The notes under the pieces are model-generated. The model saw only the letters and a program-made list of their open reading frames with translations, ran no database searches and was not told the DNA's origin. From assembly GCA_029532415.1 (NCBI GenBank), contig JAQOTA010000052.1, positions 1,054,001 to 1,118,000 on the forward strand: a stretch of DNA of 64,000 nt. Reading direction: 5' to 3'. How positions within the stretch are numbered: position 1 is the first letter of the stretch; the number at the start of each line of letters is the position of its first letter. The position numbers were made by a program, and so were the translations under genes. The stretch comes from Marasmius tenuissimus. Taxonomy: Eukaryota; Basidiomycota; Agaricomycetes; Agaricales; Marasmiaceae. Shown one piece after another: positions 30,555 to 42,143 of the stretch.

Positions 30555-33500
30555 TCATAGTTCGTCTGGATCGAGACTTGTATACCCCGAACGGTGGAGA
30601 TCGCAGGGTACATCTGGCGTCATAAACATTTCTTCGATGGTGAAAGCCTGGAAAACCACCGGTAGAACATCGTCGAATTTAGGAAATGAATACAAAGCGA
30701 CTAAGGTACGGCCCTCCAAGCTTGCAATAACTGAGTACTTCCTCATCGCGAACAATATACGGTCCAAATAATAGCGGCTGAATCTAAGCGTGTTCGAGGG
30801 TCGGAGAAGGTCGTTGACTGACCCCACCCGGTGCCAGTCTGTCAGTCACAGTTATTCCGGTATCAGCACGAGAGTCGGAAGATTGTACGTCTGGCACATA
30901 ATGAGGCGACATTCGACGGCAGGTATATCCTGCCCCTGCGACCCCTACAATACCCGAGAGGTCGACAAGTATTTGACATCAATGGTGCAGGAAGCACGCA
31001 CCGTATCATCTTCGGGTGTTGCTCCAATCTATCGGAGTATGAGAATCCATGACTACAATAGAGGCAAGGTAGAAGAGCAGAGCTCACCGCATCTAGAAGG
31101 TGCCTCCCCAATGACCTCAACCGTTTCCTCAAGATACTTCTATGTGACATATCGGGGGAATCGTCTTGTAGCAACGTTTGCAAATTAACGGAAAAGCTCT
31201 TTGTCCATGGCGACAAAGTCATAAAAGTCACTAGCAGAAACTCAATAAATGGACACGAAGAGATGGGAGAGTCGTACCTGCAGGAGTGGCCGTTCGAAGT
31301 AGGCTTAACATCCCTGCGCAAAGCAAACTCGAAAGTGACAAGGCTACCGGCTCTTCCTTACCAACGAACTCTCCCCTTAAAGTAAGCGCGAGCGTCCCTC
31401 GCAGGCGATCAAACGCTTGTGCACAAAGGAGATCACCGGGAAAGGTTTTCGAATGTACGATCTGGTATGCAAAGCTCGCTGCAAAGAACGACCACATCAT
31501 GACTAAAGGCCCAATGCTGAGACAGACAAGAACCCACCTGCAGTGCCGAGATCGGAAGAGGGCGTGTTTACGCATGCCCGCCAGAAGTGCGACGGCTGAC
31601 CGTTTTTTGAAGTGCAGCTTGGATGGTTGTCAAGTACCGCAAAACACGTAGTGACCGGATTGAGGAGGGTTTCATCGGTCCCACTCTGGAGGAATTTGAT
31701 GAGGGATGCGACGAACGGCGCGAATGCTTGACGGTGGAGGACGCCTTTCCCTGTGTGATACCATACAAACGAAATGAAATCGAGGTTCAGCCCGACCAGT
31801 TTGGGATCAATTGCTTGGAGCCCATCCGTAGATTGTCCGGTGAGAAGCCTATTAGTGGCGTAAGTAAGGGCCTTAGCTCCAAGATGTGTAACCTTCCTCC
31901 CAGTCTTGAACATTACTTATCCCTTATAAGCGTCTGTCATGATATATGGCAAGGTAGAGATACTCACGATCATCCACCTTGTCCGCGAATGCAAGCTTTG
32001 GGCTTTTGCAAAGCGAAAACAAAACATGTTTTACTATCGCAAGGTCAACGAGGGACATGGATTCCAGAATGTCAAATTTGACTTCGCAACTTGAAGTAAG
32101 CCCTATCTTTCAACACATCGAGTATGAGACAATGCTCACCGTAAACGGTGGAAAATGTCCCGAGGTTTTCCGGAAGAAGAACAAACAAACTGGCCAGGCA
32201 TCTGAATATTTCTGACATGTGGGTCGACTGTTGAAAATCTGGACTTGTGAAATGTCCTCTAAATAAAAATGTCAAAGTCCCGATGGTTTTGGAGATCAAA
32301 CCAACAAAAAGGGGGAATGCTGGATCGAGGACTCTGGGGACATCACTACACCCAATAGGTCTTGTATGACACGCTAAAAATCCTGATGAGATCGAGCTCA
32401 ACCTTTACGCCGTTTGCCACCCACAGAAAGTGCACCACCGACGACTGTAGGATCGCTCTCCAGCAACTTGGTTTTCTTGATGGCTCCAATATGCGAAGCA
32501 CTCTCCCCGTCATCAGAGTCGCTATGGTAAAGCCACTGGGCCGTCTACGAGCTCTTTAGTTCTGGGAAGCTTAGTGTAGAGCCGAGACCCACAAGGCATG
32601 TCACGATATCCGAGTTGGCGATCCGACTGTCATCCCACTTTTTCCAGCACCAGAGGACCGTCTCTCGCCACCTAATTAGCACCTTTTGTGAGGCATCGAG
32701 CGCCTCGATTGGCGATGTAAGCCACGTCGTACCGCCCATGTGTTCGGGATTGAGAATGCAGTACAAATAGTCCAACAAGTTTCCCATAGTACGGGGCCGA
32801 AGAGGAGAGAAATCCTCACTCAGACGCGCTTCTGTGTCTGCGGCCTGGTTTACTCCGAAGTCAACCCGATAGGTCGAGAAAGGAGAGTTGATTTGAGACG
32901 TACTGCGTATAGGGAGAGGGTCATCGAGAGGGAAAGACGCTCGGTAGAGCCCAGGCCAGGTCCATGCTTCGAGAATGGATGTGAGACGTGTCGGTCCATA
33001 ATTCTCAACAGCTCCTGGGATGGTAGACTGTACGAATAGATTCCAGTTACAAACACAGGCGCGAAATACGAGACTCACTTTTGCGGATCGTTCCAAGGAT
33101 CATTTCCAAGGCACCATGGGACAATCACATAGACACCGAAAAGTAATCTGAGGGAAAGTCGTTTGGCAGCGGGCGAACTGTGGGTTGAATCGAGGACGGA
33201 TGCTACCTTTAACCACGAGACTGCCACGGATCCCAAATCAAAGGTACGAACAATGAAAAATTTATACAATGTACTGACCTGGAAGCTGAGTAGCCGCAGC
33301 AAGATTATCGTGTTGTCGCTGTCGCTCTAAGAAATCGGATACGACAGGTTTTGGTTCCATCTTCGAATCCCCGATCAACAACGTTATGACCTCCGCGAGC
33401 TTAACAAGAAGAGTATCGACCCAGCAGACGACCATCGAGGAACTGTCCACAGCAGTTAGAAGTTCGCGTGTTGCCAGACGGCGAAAGACTTTTCGATGAT

Positions 33501-33926
33501 CAAATAGGATCGACAGAAATTTCGGTTCCACTGAACAAAGTGAGTAAGTAGTTCGCTTTCATATAAGAGAGTTGACCACGCTACTAAGGGCGGAGACAGA
33601 GGGCAAGATTGTCTTCGTGGTCTCTTCATGCTCAATGCTGAGATGCAGGAACTCGATAATAGAATTAGCCGCTTCAAGAACGTCGGTTCGCACATCTGCG
33701 TTCTTTTCACGGTCAGAGTAAACTCTCCTCCTTCAAAACTCGCACTTACATTTGTGGAGTCGTCTAGATCAGCTTGGTGGATAAGCTGTATGGCGACTGG
33801 AACACTGCGATCAGTTTGTTTGCTCGAGGTCGTGTAGGATAACTGTGAAACCCCAGCAGAGCGCTTTGTGGGCACTACCAGACTTTCCACTCCTGAGTCA
33901 GACTCCGTTTCACTATCGGTCTGCAT
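30555..33926 (-). CDS. Long multi-exon gene of unknown function
   Basis: Open blocks on the minus strand join by good GT-AG introns into one large, probably helical protein of roughly 800 residues. It starts MQTDSETESDSGVESLVVPT at 33926. Successive blocks are NADVRTDVLEAANSIIEFLH, MEPKFLSILFDHRKVFRRLA, VSWLKVASVLDSTHSSPAAK, LPSQELLRIMDRHVSHPFSK, AADTEARLSEDFSPLRPRTM, WRETVLWCWKKWDDSRIANS, TAQWLYHSDSDDGESASHIG, VLDPAFPLFVGLISKT, CEVKFDILESMSLVDLAIVK, LTGQSTDGLQAIDPKLVGLN, SFFAASFAYQIVHSKTFPGD and a C-terminal exon ending YTSLDPDEL (stop 30555). The junctions in the 31.2-31.7 kb part are ambiguous, so the region could also be two genes. No catalytic motif or known domain was recognised. Confidence 0.5.
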
Positions 33927-34114
33927 ACTTGATGAGAGTGACGGGGTCGATGGAAATGGTAAGAAAGAAGGAGCGAGACCTCAGAAGCGCCCCGAGCTGT
34001 CAGTGTCAACGAAACCGAGTTCCAACTTCCACGACGGATACGGTCCGGTTGGCCCATGTATGTTGGGGAGGGATTGGCTATAGAAGGGGCTTTGCAAAAC
34101 AACTTATAGGACAA

Positions 34115-35047
34115 TTATAACCCTTCTATGTTTTTCAAGAAAGTAGTCATGTCAGATGTACATTTTAACTCGTCTGCATTTTTTGAAAATAGGTCCTCGA
34201 AGGCCTCTTCTGATTCCAGCGTCTGTTTACAATGAGATTGGGACTCAAGTGTGATAGCAAGATAGCTTCTTACCGTAACATCAAAATACTGCATGCCCTG
34301 CCATGCCTCGTCCTCATCCGCCCTGATCTCTGCCAGCATTTCTCTCCGAACGGCAGACAATTGGGCTAGTTGTCCGGTTTTATCATCAGCTGTCTTCCGT
34401 GCAGTGACATGTATTTCTCTGGTCTCCCCAGACGCGCTTTTCTTTTCCTTTTTCGCAGCGGGTGGAGGTGGCGGCTCATCTGGATCCGGAGGTGGTCCAT
34501 CGTCAGAGTCAGAATCAGAGTCACCTCCTCGATGTCTATGCTTTCGAGAAAGAACATCGAGGTAGGTCAGAGTTGGTCGAAATTGATGGGTTTCTGAGAT
34601 TGGATGTAGATGCAACTCTCCTGGCTGCTCATGAGATACCAGACGACCCATACGGCGAAGAAACGCACCGTTTCGGACGACACCGATGAGGTATACACCC
34701 TTCTGGACAACCTGCTCACTTCTCATACGAACATTGGTCAAACGCGGTTCTTCGTCGCCTTCTTTCTTTTGTTCTTGATTCTTTTCACGATCGTCTATTT
34801 GCTGAGCTGAGCCCAGGTCGTAGCCTCTTTGACTATTCCAGACTTCAGGTCGCATATCCGATGGAACATGTACTTCCATTCGCTGCGCGTTCGGTTTAAC
34901 CCGCGCGGTTATTCGTTTTCCAGCTGCCTCTGCCGATGGAGGGACTTGCAGAGGTCGAGTCAAGAGCGGATATTGATGAATCTGCAGAGAAAGCTTGCTC
35001 GAATATCGAACCGCCAACGAGCTGACTATTTCGTCTTCGCCGTCCAT
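34115..35047 (-). CDS. RPC37: RNA polymerase III subunit RPC37/RPC5
   Basis: The start MDGEDEIVSSLAVRYSSKLS is followed by LQIHQYPLLTRPLQVPPSAE, ITARVKPNAQRMEVHVPSDM and LGSAQQIDDREKNQEQKKEG. This is the Sin-like N-terminal region of RPC5 homologues, where the protein pairs with RPC53/RPC4. Next come VYLIGVVRNGAFLRRMGRLV and an acidic/Pro-rich linker (DSDSDSDDGPPPDPDEPP). A single intron (donor GTAAGA, acceptor AAACAG) joins QGMQYFDVT to TLESEEAFEDLFSKNADELK, and the protein ends TTFLKNIEGL. The length, about 295 residues, fits the short fungal Rpc37 rather than the long animal RPC5. The subunit works in Pol III initiation, termination and re-initiation on tRNA and 5S genes. Confidence 0.82.
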   Translation of the reverse strand: MDGEDEIVSSLAVRYSSKLSLQIHQYPLLTRPLQVPPSAEAAGKRITARVKPNAQRMEVHVPSDMRPEVWNSQRGYDLGSAQQIDDREKNQEQKKEGDEEPRLTNVRMRSEQVVQKGVYLIGVVRNGAFLRRMGRLVSHEQPGELHLHPISETHQFRPTLTYLDVLSRKHRHRGGDSDSDSDDGPPPDPDEPPPPPAAKKEKKSASGETREIHVTARKTADDKTGQLAQLSAVRREMLAEIRADEDEAWQGMQYFDVTVRSYLAITLESQSHCKQTLESEEAFEDLFSKNADELKCTSDMTTFLKNIEGL

Positions 35048-35228
35048 AGTGGTTGAGAGGAAAAGTGTAAAAGTGTAGGACCGTGGGAAATATCATACAC
35101 CATAATACCTTCACTATATCAACCAGTTCTCGAACAGTCATGCACATCATGTAGACTGAGAATAAGCAAAATATGAATCGGAACCATATCGATCTCTTCA
35201 TTGTATCCTAATAGATGTACATGATTCT

Positions 35229-35264
35229 TTATTCTTCCTTCAAACTTTATTCTTCCTTCAAACT
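35229..35264. repeat. Perfect 18-bp tandem duplication
   Basis: The unit TTATTCTTCCTTCAAACT occurs twice in direct succession (35229-35246 and 35247-35264). It lies 2 bp beyond the stop codon of the next minus-strand gene, so in its 3' UTR. No function is implied. Confidence 0.9.
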
Positions 35265-35265
35265 T

Positions 35266-37284
35266 CTACTTGGCGGACAACGACACAGAACGAATGGAGT
35301 AATCATCTTGAATGAGGGGTGTCCACGGTGTGTACGGCGCCCTTGCTGATTCTGGAACAGCAATGGGCGATGGAATGCAAACAGGAACAGTAATAGAAAG
35401 ATTATTGAAGGAGCTCAACGAAGACGCTGGGGATTTAGAACCGCGGCTCTCTGAATGAGCAGAGTTGTTCGGACTTCGATCCACTCTCCACGAATCCAAG
35501 AACGGACTGTCCAGGATTTCGAAGTCAGAGGTGGAATGACTTCCTCTACGAGCCGTGCTTATCCCTTGATGAGAGCGGCCGAATCGGCGCTGCAAACTGC
35601 TTTCCATGAAAGCCTGCTGCAAAAGGGCTTCTCGTTCACGTCGCGCAATCACCCGGTCAAAGCTATGCATGGCTAGAACGGACATAATGGCCCCTACGGG
35701 CAGCGTCAGGCGGAAGATGCTTGAGAAAGGGGGGAGCGCTTACAAGTTAGGCCAACCCACCCGACTACTGGGATGTTGTTCCCAATGTTGACACCAATAT
35801 AAGCCAAGACAGCCGAAATGACGAAGGTGAATGTGATAGCTGTAGTGTACCACAGCTAGAAAGGATTGAGCATGCGCTATGAGTTTCTATATCAAGTAGA
35901 TATCGAACCTCATCCTTGATGACTTTGCGAAAGAGTTGCATATTTGGCATGTACCTGCTTATCCGACTGTAGGATGACGGCGCGGCAGAGAATGGTCTCT
36001 GAGCTGCCGTCCGCGATACGGCGTCCTCTCTGATATGTTGTCCCGATGTAGTTCGCAAAAGACTTTCTCCTGTGGCCGAGTGTGGTCTCGCCCCGGAAAT
36101 GGGGCAGACCTTGCGGAGTCTCCCAAACGCTCCGAATGGTGTGCATGTTCCGTTCCCAGCCGGAAGGTTGTTCGACACGGCGCGTCCTTTGGGCGGGAGG
36201 GGTCGGTCATTGCACTGTCCATTGGCTTCTGGACCAGCTTGAGGTGCTTCCATTGAGAGCCGTACTATCATACGACAACGCGAAGTTGGTGAATGTCGCG
36301 ATTTCCACACAGCAAATAAGACTTGTGGAGTTCACTTCAGTTATGCAAAACGTGCGAAAAATCAATGACAAGCACTCACAGCAGCAGCACAGAAAAAGAG
36401 ACTGTACCAACTGGACCGCAAGGTATATACGTGTAAATCCGAGGTCGCTTCCCCTTACGCAGCTACCTGCGAGATCGTGAACTTGTCGTCCGTCGAATCA
36501 GATCAATGCAAGCAAGACGAACCGGACAATCTCCGAATGCGTTGCGTATGGATGATGTCAAGGGCGGTAGCGACTGAAGAGCCAATGAATAGTATTGCAT
36601 TGATTACGGCGACGACCACAGAATTTTCCAGGCACTTGTAAGCCTTGTATCCAAGTATGCCCGTCATCTAAGTTGAGGATTCAGTATTGGTACACCCCGA
36701 GGATTACCCCCACAAGATGAATGATGTACCAAGAGTGCGACAGACACCGCTGTAGCAGTGACCGTTGTTAGGATGATCCTGGGGCCAGGCGCGCGAGTGT
36801 CAGTGGGGAACCATAAGGATTCAAGAAATTCCACTCACGCGGAGCAATCAGCCCCTCGTACGAAGAAAGAAACTAGCTGCGGAAACGTCCCGACGCATCC
36901 TATGAGCTGGCTCAGGTGCAACAGGTAGAACAAGAGTTTTTGCTGAACCCGGGCGCGACGGATGTAGTTGGCGGAAACGAAGGTATTGCGTAGGAATATC
37001 ATGGCCAGCACGGTCACCAAAAAGAGTGTTATGTAGGCACTTTGAACATCTTTGATGAATACTCCCGTCACCAACGATCCATCTTCGAGAGGAAGATAGG
37101 AAGGTCCAGTGAATTGATTGATTGGGGCGTCGTAGTACCGGGAATAATCTGATATTAAAACGTTGGTCTGGAGATTGACCAAAACTTGTTTGGGACAGGA
37201 AGATGGTTTTTTCAGAGGGGTGAAGAACTTGTTTCGGCGCGTTAGAAAGCCAGCAGACTTGCACTGACTATCCGGTGAAGACAT
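35266..37284 (-). CDS. Multi-pass membrane protein, mushroom-specific family
   Basis: From the ATG at 37284 the protein starts MSSPD, then ILVNLQTNVLISDYSRYYDA across an intron. An earlier in-frame ATG at 37452 gives a basic extension that I think is not used. Hydrophobic segments are SAYITLFLVTVLAMIFLR, LLFYLLHLSQLIGCVG, ILTTVTATAVSVALL with MTGILGYKAYKC, VVVAVINAILFIGSSVATAL, then QLVQSLFLCCCFLFAVWKSR, and WYTTAITFTFVISAVLAYIG. A long soluble loop (LSMEAPQAGPEANGQCNDRP onward) separates the last two. The C-terminus is hydrophilic and ends SIRSVSLSAK. Junctions restoring CCCFLFAVWKSR and GLTWAIMSVLAMHS were checked. I recall the pattern from many basidiomycete predicted membrane proteins without known function. 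Confidence 0.75.
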
Positions 37285-37599
37285 CAACGAACGAACGAAA
37301 GAGGGAGAGAAAAAGCGTCGAAAAAAAAAGCGAAGGTTAATACCCTCTCCGGGAGGGCATCCAGTCGAGGATGAAGGAAAGAGGGAAAGCGTAGAAACCA
37401 GCTTAGAAACAGTCCATCCCACGAGAATACGAATCCGATTCCTGACATTCAACTAGTTGTTCAAACATGTCACCAGGTTAGAGACAAGCCGGGAAGTTGG
37501 AACACTCCGGGAAGTCCGGGAAGTTTGATGCCGCCAACAGTCGCCAACGCAAAATTGATTTTCGCACGCGACATTCTTTTCCGTTCATCATCACCATCT
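37285..37599. promoter_or_regulatory. Divergent promoter region of the membrane protein and FAP7
   Basis: This 315-bp stretch separates two divergent start codons. It contains a purine tract at 37298-37335 and three AACTCCGG/AAGTCCGG-like repeats around 37488-37523. No TATA box is obvious. Confidence 0.45.
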
Positions 37600-38238
37600 A
37601 TGGCACAACCATCTGCTCCTGTAATCGTGATCACAGGCACACCGGGAACTGGAAAGTCGACCCACGCGCAACTTCTTTGCAACGAATCTCCCGTTCCACT
37701 GAAGCATATCAACGTTGGGGACTGGGTGAAAGAAAAAAGTCTTTACGAGGAATATGACGAAGAATGGCAGAGTTACACGGTAGATGAGGACAAGGTGTGT
37801 TTTTGAATCACATTCTCGACCGCGGCTGACGATCATCGTCACAGCTGTTGGATGAGTTAGAACCTGTGGTGACAGATGGGGGCATCGTTCTTGATTGGCA
37901 CACCTGCGAGGCTTTCCCTGAGAGATGGCCCGACTTGGTTGTGGTCTTGCGCTGCGACCATTCGAAATTGTGGGATCGATTGGAGCAAAGGTTAGTTTCT
38001 CCCTAGTCACCGAAACTAACACTGAATATTGGTGTGTAGGGGTTACCATCTGAAGAAGATTCAGGAGAACAACCAGGCTGAAATCATGCAAGTCGTGCTC
38101 GATGAAGCTCGATCATCGTATCCAGAAGAAATCGTTGTGGAAATGAGGAGCGAGAGTATGGAGGATATAGAAGCAAATATAGCAAGAATCATAGAGTGGA
38201 TAGCAGCATGGAGAAAGCAACGAGGACTGTCGGACTAA
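37600..38238 (+). CDS. FAP7: Adenylate kinase isoenzyme 6 homologue
   Basis: Three exons are used. The protein starts MAQPSAPVIVITGTPGTGKS, whose GTPGTGKST is the P-loop. Next is LKHINVGDWVKEKSLYEEYD, then across an intron LLDELEPVVTDGGIVLDWHT followed by CEAFPERWPDLVVVLRCDHS, the AK6 pattern. After the second intron GYHLKKIQENNQAEIMQVVL leads to the C-terminus WIAAWRKQRGLSD. The length (about 175 residues) is normal. An upstream in-frame ATG at 37528 would add 24 residues that do not look like family sequence. Fap7 is a nuclear NMP kinase/ATPase needed for the last cleavage of 18S rRNA precursor in 40S maturation. Confidence 0.92.
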
Positions 38239-38372
38239 AAACGATCTGAAACGTGTTTAAGTATCTCCGTTCAGTGTGAGTGTAACTGCACAGACCTACA
38301 TCAGATTGGCCAAGAAAAACACTGCTCCCTCCTTGCTCAGGCTGGGTATCGACCATGATTTCTACTTTCTGT

Positions 38373-39139
38373 TTACAGACCTCCACGAGCGGCGTACGCC
38401 TTTTCGTTTTCGATGCGTTTGGGCGTCTTCCTCTTCCCTTCGGCAATTCGCACCTTCTCGAAATACACATAACTGGTTGCCAATGCGAGTTAGTCAACGG
38501 TTGAAGACCGAAGTGTCGATTCAATGTCTTTGGAACTCACGCTGCGTAGTAAGTGCCGTTTTGTGCGCCATCCAGAGGACCTCTCATGGACACTAGAAGG
38601 CATAAATCCCATTGCGGAAAGCATGAATCGATTGAATACTCACTGAAGCGATTGTACGAGTTGCTATTGATGTTGCCGATCTCTTTGAGTCAGTGGGTGA
38701 CCTAAGAGCGCGTTACTCCACTCATTCTGATGTACGAGACAAAGAAAGCTCACCTTAAAGTTCGGTGTCTTCAACAACAACCTAATTTTGCGCCTTACTT
38801 CTCCGGGAAGGTCGCTGCAATCAAGTAGTGCTATGAGTCGAACGAGACAAACGATATGTGAGCCAGAGATGCGCATACAAGATAGGAACAGAACCCTGTA
38901 GTGCATTGTCGTCAGCAACAGAATGTCGATAAAATCTAGGTCAAAACGCGTACATCGTCCTCATCCTCGAGTTCAACATCTTTCCAAGACTTTGGTGCAT
39001 CTTTCTGCTTCGATGTTGAGGAGGAGGCCTCCGCAACACGCGCTTTTTTCGAACGAGATGTGGACGCGTTCGTGGAGGCATGGTCAACCGAATCCACTTC
39101 TTCAGGGTCATTGAGAGCTTCGGACTTGCGTTTTGGCAT
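38373..39139 (-). CDS. DUF7726-like protein with an in-frame TGA
   Basis: The basic/acidic N-terminus (MPKRKSEALNDPEEVDSVDH, then SWKDVELEDEDD) joins GSVPIFDLPGEVRRKIRLLL and KTPNFK across two introns. The next exon reads VTH, stop (TGA at 38692-38690), LKEIGNINSNSYNRF. Further exons give SMRGPLDGAQNGTYYAAYVY and FEKVRIAEGKRKTPKRIENE, ending AARGGL. In the family as I remember it the segment is VTxWLKEIG, so the TGA stands where a Trp codon (TGG) is expected. An alternative acceptor just after it (AAAGAG before ATCGGC) would keep the frame and remove seven codons including the stop. The gene is therefore either functional through this acceptor or recently inactivated. Function is unknown; the fold is thought to be homeodomain-like. 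Confidence 0.65.
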
Positions 39140-39442
39140 TGTGGGGGAGATTGGGTGAATTGGAAGTTATTGTTGTGTTGGCAAGGTTGTCGACGCGAGT
39201 CAAGCCATCTCGATACCTTAGTTTGAGTGTTATATAGCACGCCAACACCCACGTGCCCGTGACTTCACCAATGGCCAGTGGCCCTCAGTGGCCACAGCAC
39301 GAGATTCGGCCAAAATTGAAGGGTTCTATTAGGTTCCATCCAAAGGAAGAAAGCATTGGGATGCCTGACCAATAGGAGATAGCAAACAGGGATAATAGCT
39401 ACAAGCTTGTCCGATGGAAGTGGTATCATCAAATCACTAGTA
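39140..39442. other. Intergenic region
   Basis: This 303-bp stretch holds the promoter side of the DUF7726-like gene, with a CACGTG box at about 39251 and the direct repeat CAGTGGCC, and the 3' end of the next minus-strand gene. Nothing further was recognised. Confidence 0.4.
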
Positions 39443-40627
39443 CTACAGAAGTAACCAAACTATGGAAAGCGGCAGAAACGTGAGCAATGACATGATGGTG
39501 ACATGGACGATACATCCAGAATTCACGGGTATGAGTCCGACCAGGTCGCCTGGGTTTCCTGTGGGGGTAACAGTGACGAACGCCGTCGTTGTCTGCACAA
39601 AGCTTGATATTCGTTCAGAAAGAATCGTGTCGGGCCGATACGTGAACTGTACTTACGTCGTTGGAACACCTTCCTTTACAGACGTGATAGTACTCAAGGA
39701 TACTACTTGGGAGATCGAGATAGAGGGAATGGTGACGGTTTGGGTCACGGTCGTTGGAAGACCTCCGCTCGTAATAATTACTGAGGTAGTGATGACAGTC
39801 GGGCTGGGAAGTCCGGTCCCGGTATTGGACGTGACCCAGCCTGATGTTCGCGTCTGATCTCCCTGACCATCCGAATAGTAGAAAGGAGGAGAGGGTGGCG
39901 ACGACTGTTGTGGTTGTCCCTGTAAGGCATTGGTCCCATCCGTGCAACCCCCCGAGTCAGGCCGTGGATTCTCGATTGGGATTGAGATCGAGGTGATAGT
40001 ATAATAAGGTCCTCCGTTGATGTGAGCATACTCATAGAATGTGAGCTACACCCATATTAGTTAATTTCCAGCCGCTCGTGCGAGGACGATGAGTGCTCAC
40101 GTTGTATTGTCCTGGTGGAATACAAGTGGGTACCTGCCAATTACACTGTCGGACACTGCCAGATCCTTCCCTGAGGAAGTCGGATCCTGAAGCTACAGTA
40201 TAATTCTTGCCGGTTTGCGAAGATACCAGGTATATCTCGACGGAGTCAAAGCGCGTTGGGTAGGTGCAAAAAGGAGCTGCAGCATCCACTGGTAGTTTCC
40301 CATTACCCGACACCTTCAAAGTTGGAGATAGCGTCAGCATACATGCATCACGCAGAGATTTTGAGCGATGGTCCACCTCTACAGATATCGGAAGAGTACT
40401 CCCGGCATGTCCTGGGCTATCGAAGGCCCTTCGTCAGCCACAACATACCTCGGAGCCATGATGACAAAAAGAGCCACTGACCTGCCAGCTTGAGGCGAAT
40501 TGATGATAGAGAGGCCATCGGTGAACTGTTGTCCTGCTGAACAGCTTGGGAGCTGTCCTAAAATCCAGAGCAGGTAGAAAATAACAAGACATGGGGAGAA
40601 GAACGAAGGAAGGCGAACCCGCGCCAT
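39443..40627 (-). CDS. Secreted Ser/Thr-rich GPI-type cell-surface protein
   Basis: The protein begins with a signal peptide (MARVRLPSFFSPCLVIFYLL...PSCSAGQ). An extracellular domain of about 170 residues follows: FTDGLSIINSPQAG, across an intron GHAGSTLPISVEVDHRSKSL, VEIYLVSSQTGKNYTV, then CNWQVPTCIPPGQYNLTFYE and INGGPYYTITSISIPIENPR. The Ser/Thr/Val-rich stalk (TTVTQTVTISISISQVVSLS) leads through an intron to TTTAFVTVTPTGNPGD. The C-terminus (IMSLLTFLPLSIVWLLL) is hydrophobic, as in GPI-anchored proteins. The donor before TTTAFV is probably GTAAAG rather than the nearby GTAAGT, because only the former keeps the frame. The fold looks like the Ser-Thr-rich GPI-anchored (Kre9/KNH-like) proteins; that assignment is tentative. 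Confidence 0.75.
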
Positions 40628-40893
40628 GATGCAGGACGAGCCCAGTCAAACGCCTTGAGCCCTGGAGCTGTCGGAAGCAAGAGATGCTCACAGTTTTGTC
40701 GTGAGACTCATGCTGGCAAAACACTTCTATTTGCAGTGCTTTCCATGTCCGTTTCTAGGGCACATTTGATACCACTGCGCTGGTTCCTCCGTTGTGATAG
40801 CGAGTGGACTCTGGTTCGGGAAGACTTTTCTCACGCGCACGGCCCTTGTTTGCCGCAGGCCCGCACTCACGCTCAGTCTTCAAGCCAATTCAC

Positions 40894-42143
40894 ATGCAGA
40901 GTTCAGCTTCAACTTCAACGCCTCCGCCAGCTGCACGTACCAAGAAACCGTTATACGAAGGAAGTACCCAGTTCAAGAACTGGAGATACTCTCAAGCAAG
41001 ACTCGCATCGATTCGTTCAACGCTCAATGAGGCAGCCGTTTCTGTGATTCGAACCACATTCGAGGCATACGAGGTACACAGAACTTTCGTGTTTCCTTCA
41101 CCAGCACAGCTCATACCGATATGACCAGCCTGGCTCGTCTGATAATGTCACTTTCCTAACTGCAGATGAAGAACTGCTCCTCGTCACGTTCTATTCGACG
41201 ATGATTACCAAGATATGCGGTCGGTTTCGTTTTCCAGAGGAAGTAGAGGCGACAGCAGTCTCGTACTTGAAGAGGTTCTATTTGAAGAATACGGTGATGG
41301 ACTGGCATCCAAAGAACGTCATGTGCGTACCTATGTCGCTTTCTGTTCTAATTCACGCTCATATAAGCCATACGACTCAGGCTCACTGCTGTCTTCCTTG
41401 CGACCAAAACAACCAATAACCCAATCTCCCTGGAAGCCTACACGTCCAACATACCCAATACAATCGCTTCAGATGTCCTAGACCTTGAGTTTCTTGTGGC
41501 ACAGAGTTTGAGGTTTGAATTTGCCGTTTGGCATGCACACCGAGCATTGTGGGGAATATGGCTTGACCTTCAGGTTTGTGCCTGTGATTCTCTAAACTAC
41601 CGATAATCCTGACATCAAAACTAGAGTCTTCCCGATACGCCTTCGGACTTCGCATCGTCTCAAAGCCACATATACGACTCCGCAATCTCTCATGTTCGCA
41701 GTTCGCGGTTGACTGATGCCGAGCTCGTGTACACCCCTTCACAGATAGCATTGGCATCCCTCTACCTCACCGATCGAGAGCTCGCTCTCAAATGGCTCAA
41801 ATCCAAAGAAGGTAAATTTCAATCAAATCCCGACACCCCACCCGATATCCTCGCTGCAATTGAGGCCATAGCGAATATCATTACGAGGCGTGGGCATGTA
41901 CCTGACGTGGAGGCTGTCCGAGAAGTCGATCGACGGCTTAAACTCTGTAAAAATCCCGAGAAGGTAGTAGGTAGCAAGGCCTACATCGCAAGAAAAGCAG
42001 AAGAAGACAAGAAGGCAGAGGATAAAAGAACCCGGAAAGCAGAAGAGGTTGAGAAGGCAGTCGCAGAAGGTGATCCCTTTGGTGAATCCCTCGGTAAACC
42101 GAAACCTGGACTCGTAGACTACGACGACGACGACGATGATTGA
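40894..42143 (+). CDS. CCL1: Cyclin H, TFIIH/CAK subunit
   Basis: The ATG at 40894 starts MQSSASTSTPPPAARTKKPL followed by YEGSTQFKNWRYSQARLASI, the N-terminal helix region typical of cyclin H. The cyclin box reads DEELLLVTFYSTMITKICGR, VEATAVSYLKRFYLKNTVMD and WHPKNV, then LTAVFLATKTTNNPISLEAY. The second cyclin fold has LEFLVAQSLRFEFAVWHAHR and LTDAELVYTPSQIALASLYL. A Lys/Glu coiled C-terminus ends in a run of Asp (VDYDDDDDD). The matches RFYLKNTVMDWHP and LVYTPSQIAL are diagnostic. Cyclin H activates CDK7/Kin28, which phosphorylates the Pol II CTD and cell-cycle CDKs. Confidence 0.88.

Noticed and set aside
31623..32081. Plus-strand reading frame of 152 codons in the unknown gene region
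   Set aside because: The minus strand has consistent exons with splice sites here; the plus frame is isolated and without continuation.
37285..37452. N-terminal extension of the membrane protein from ATG 37452
   Set aside because: The extra 56 residues are basic and unlike the rest; the ATG at 37284 directly precedes the conserved start.
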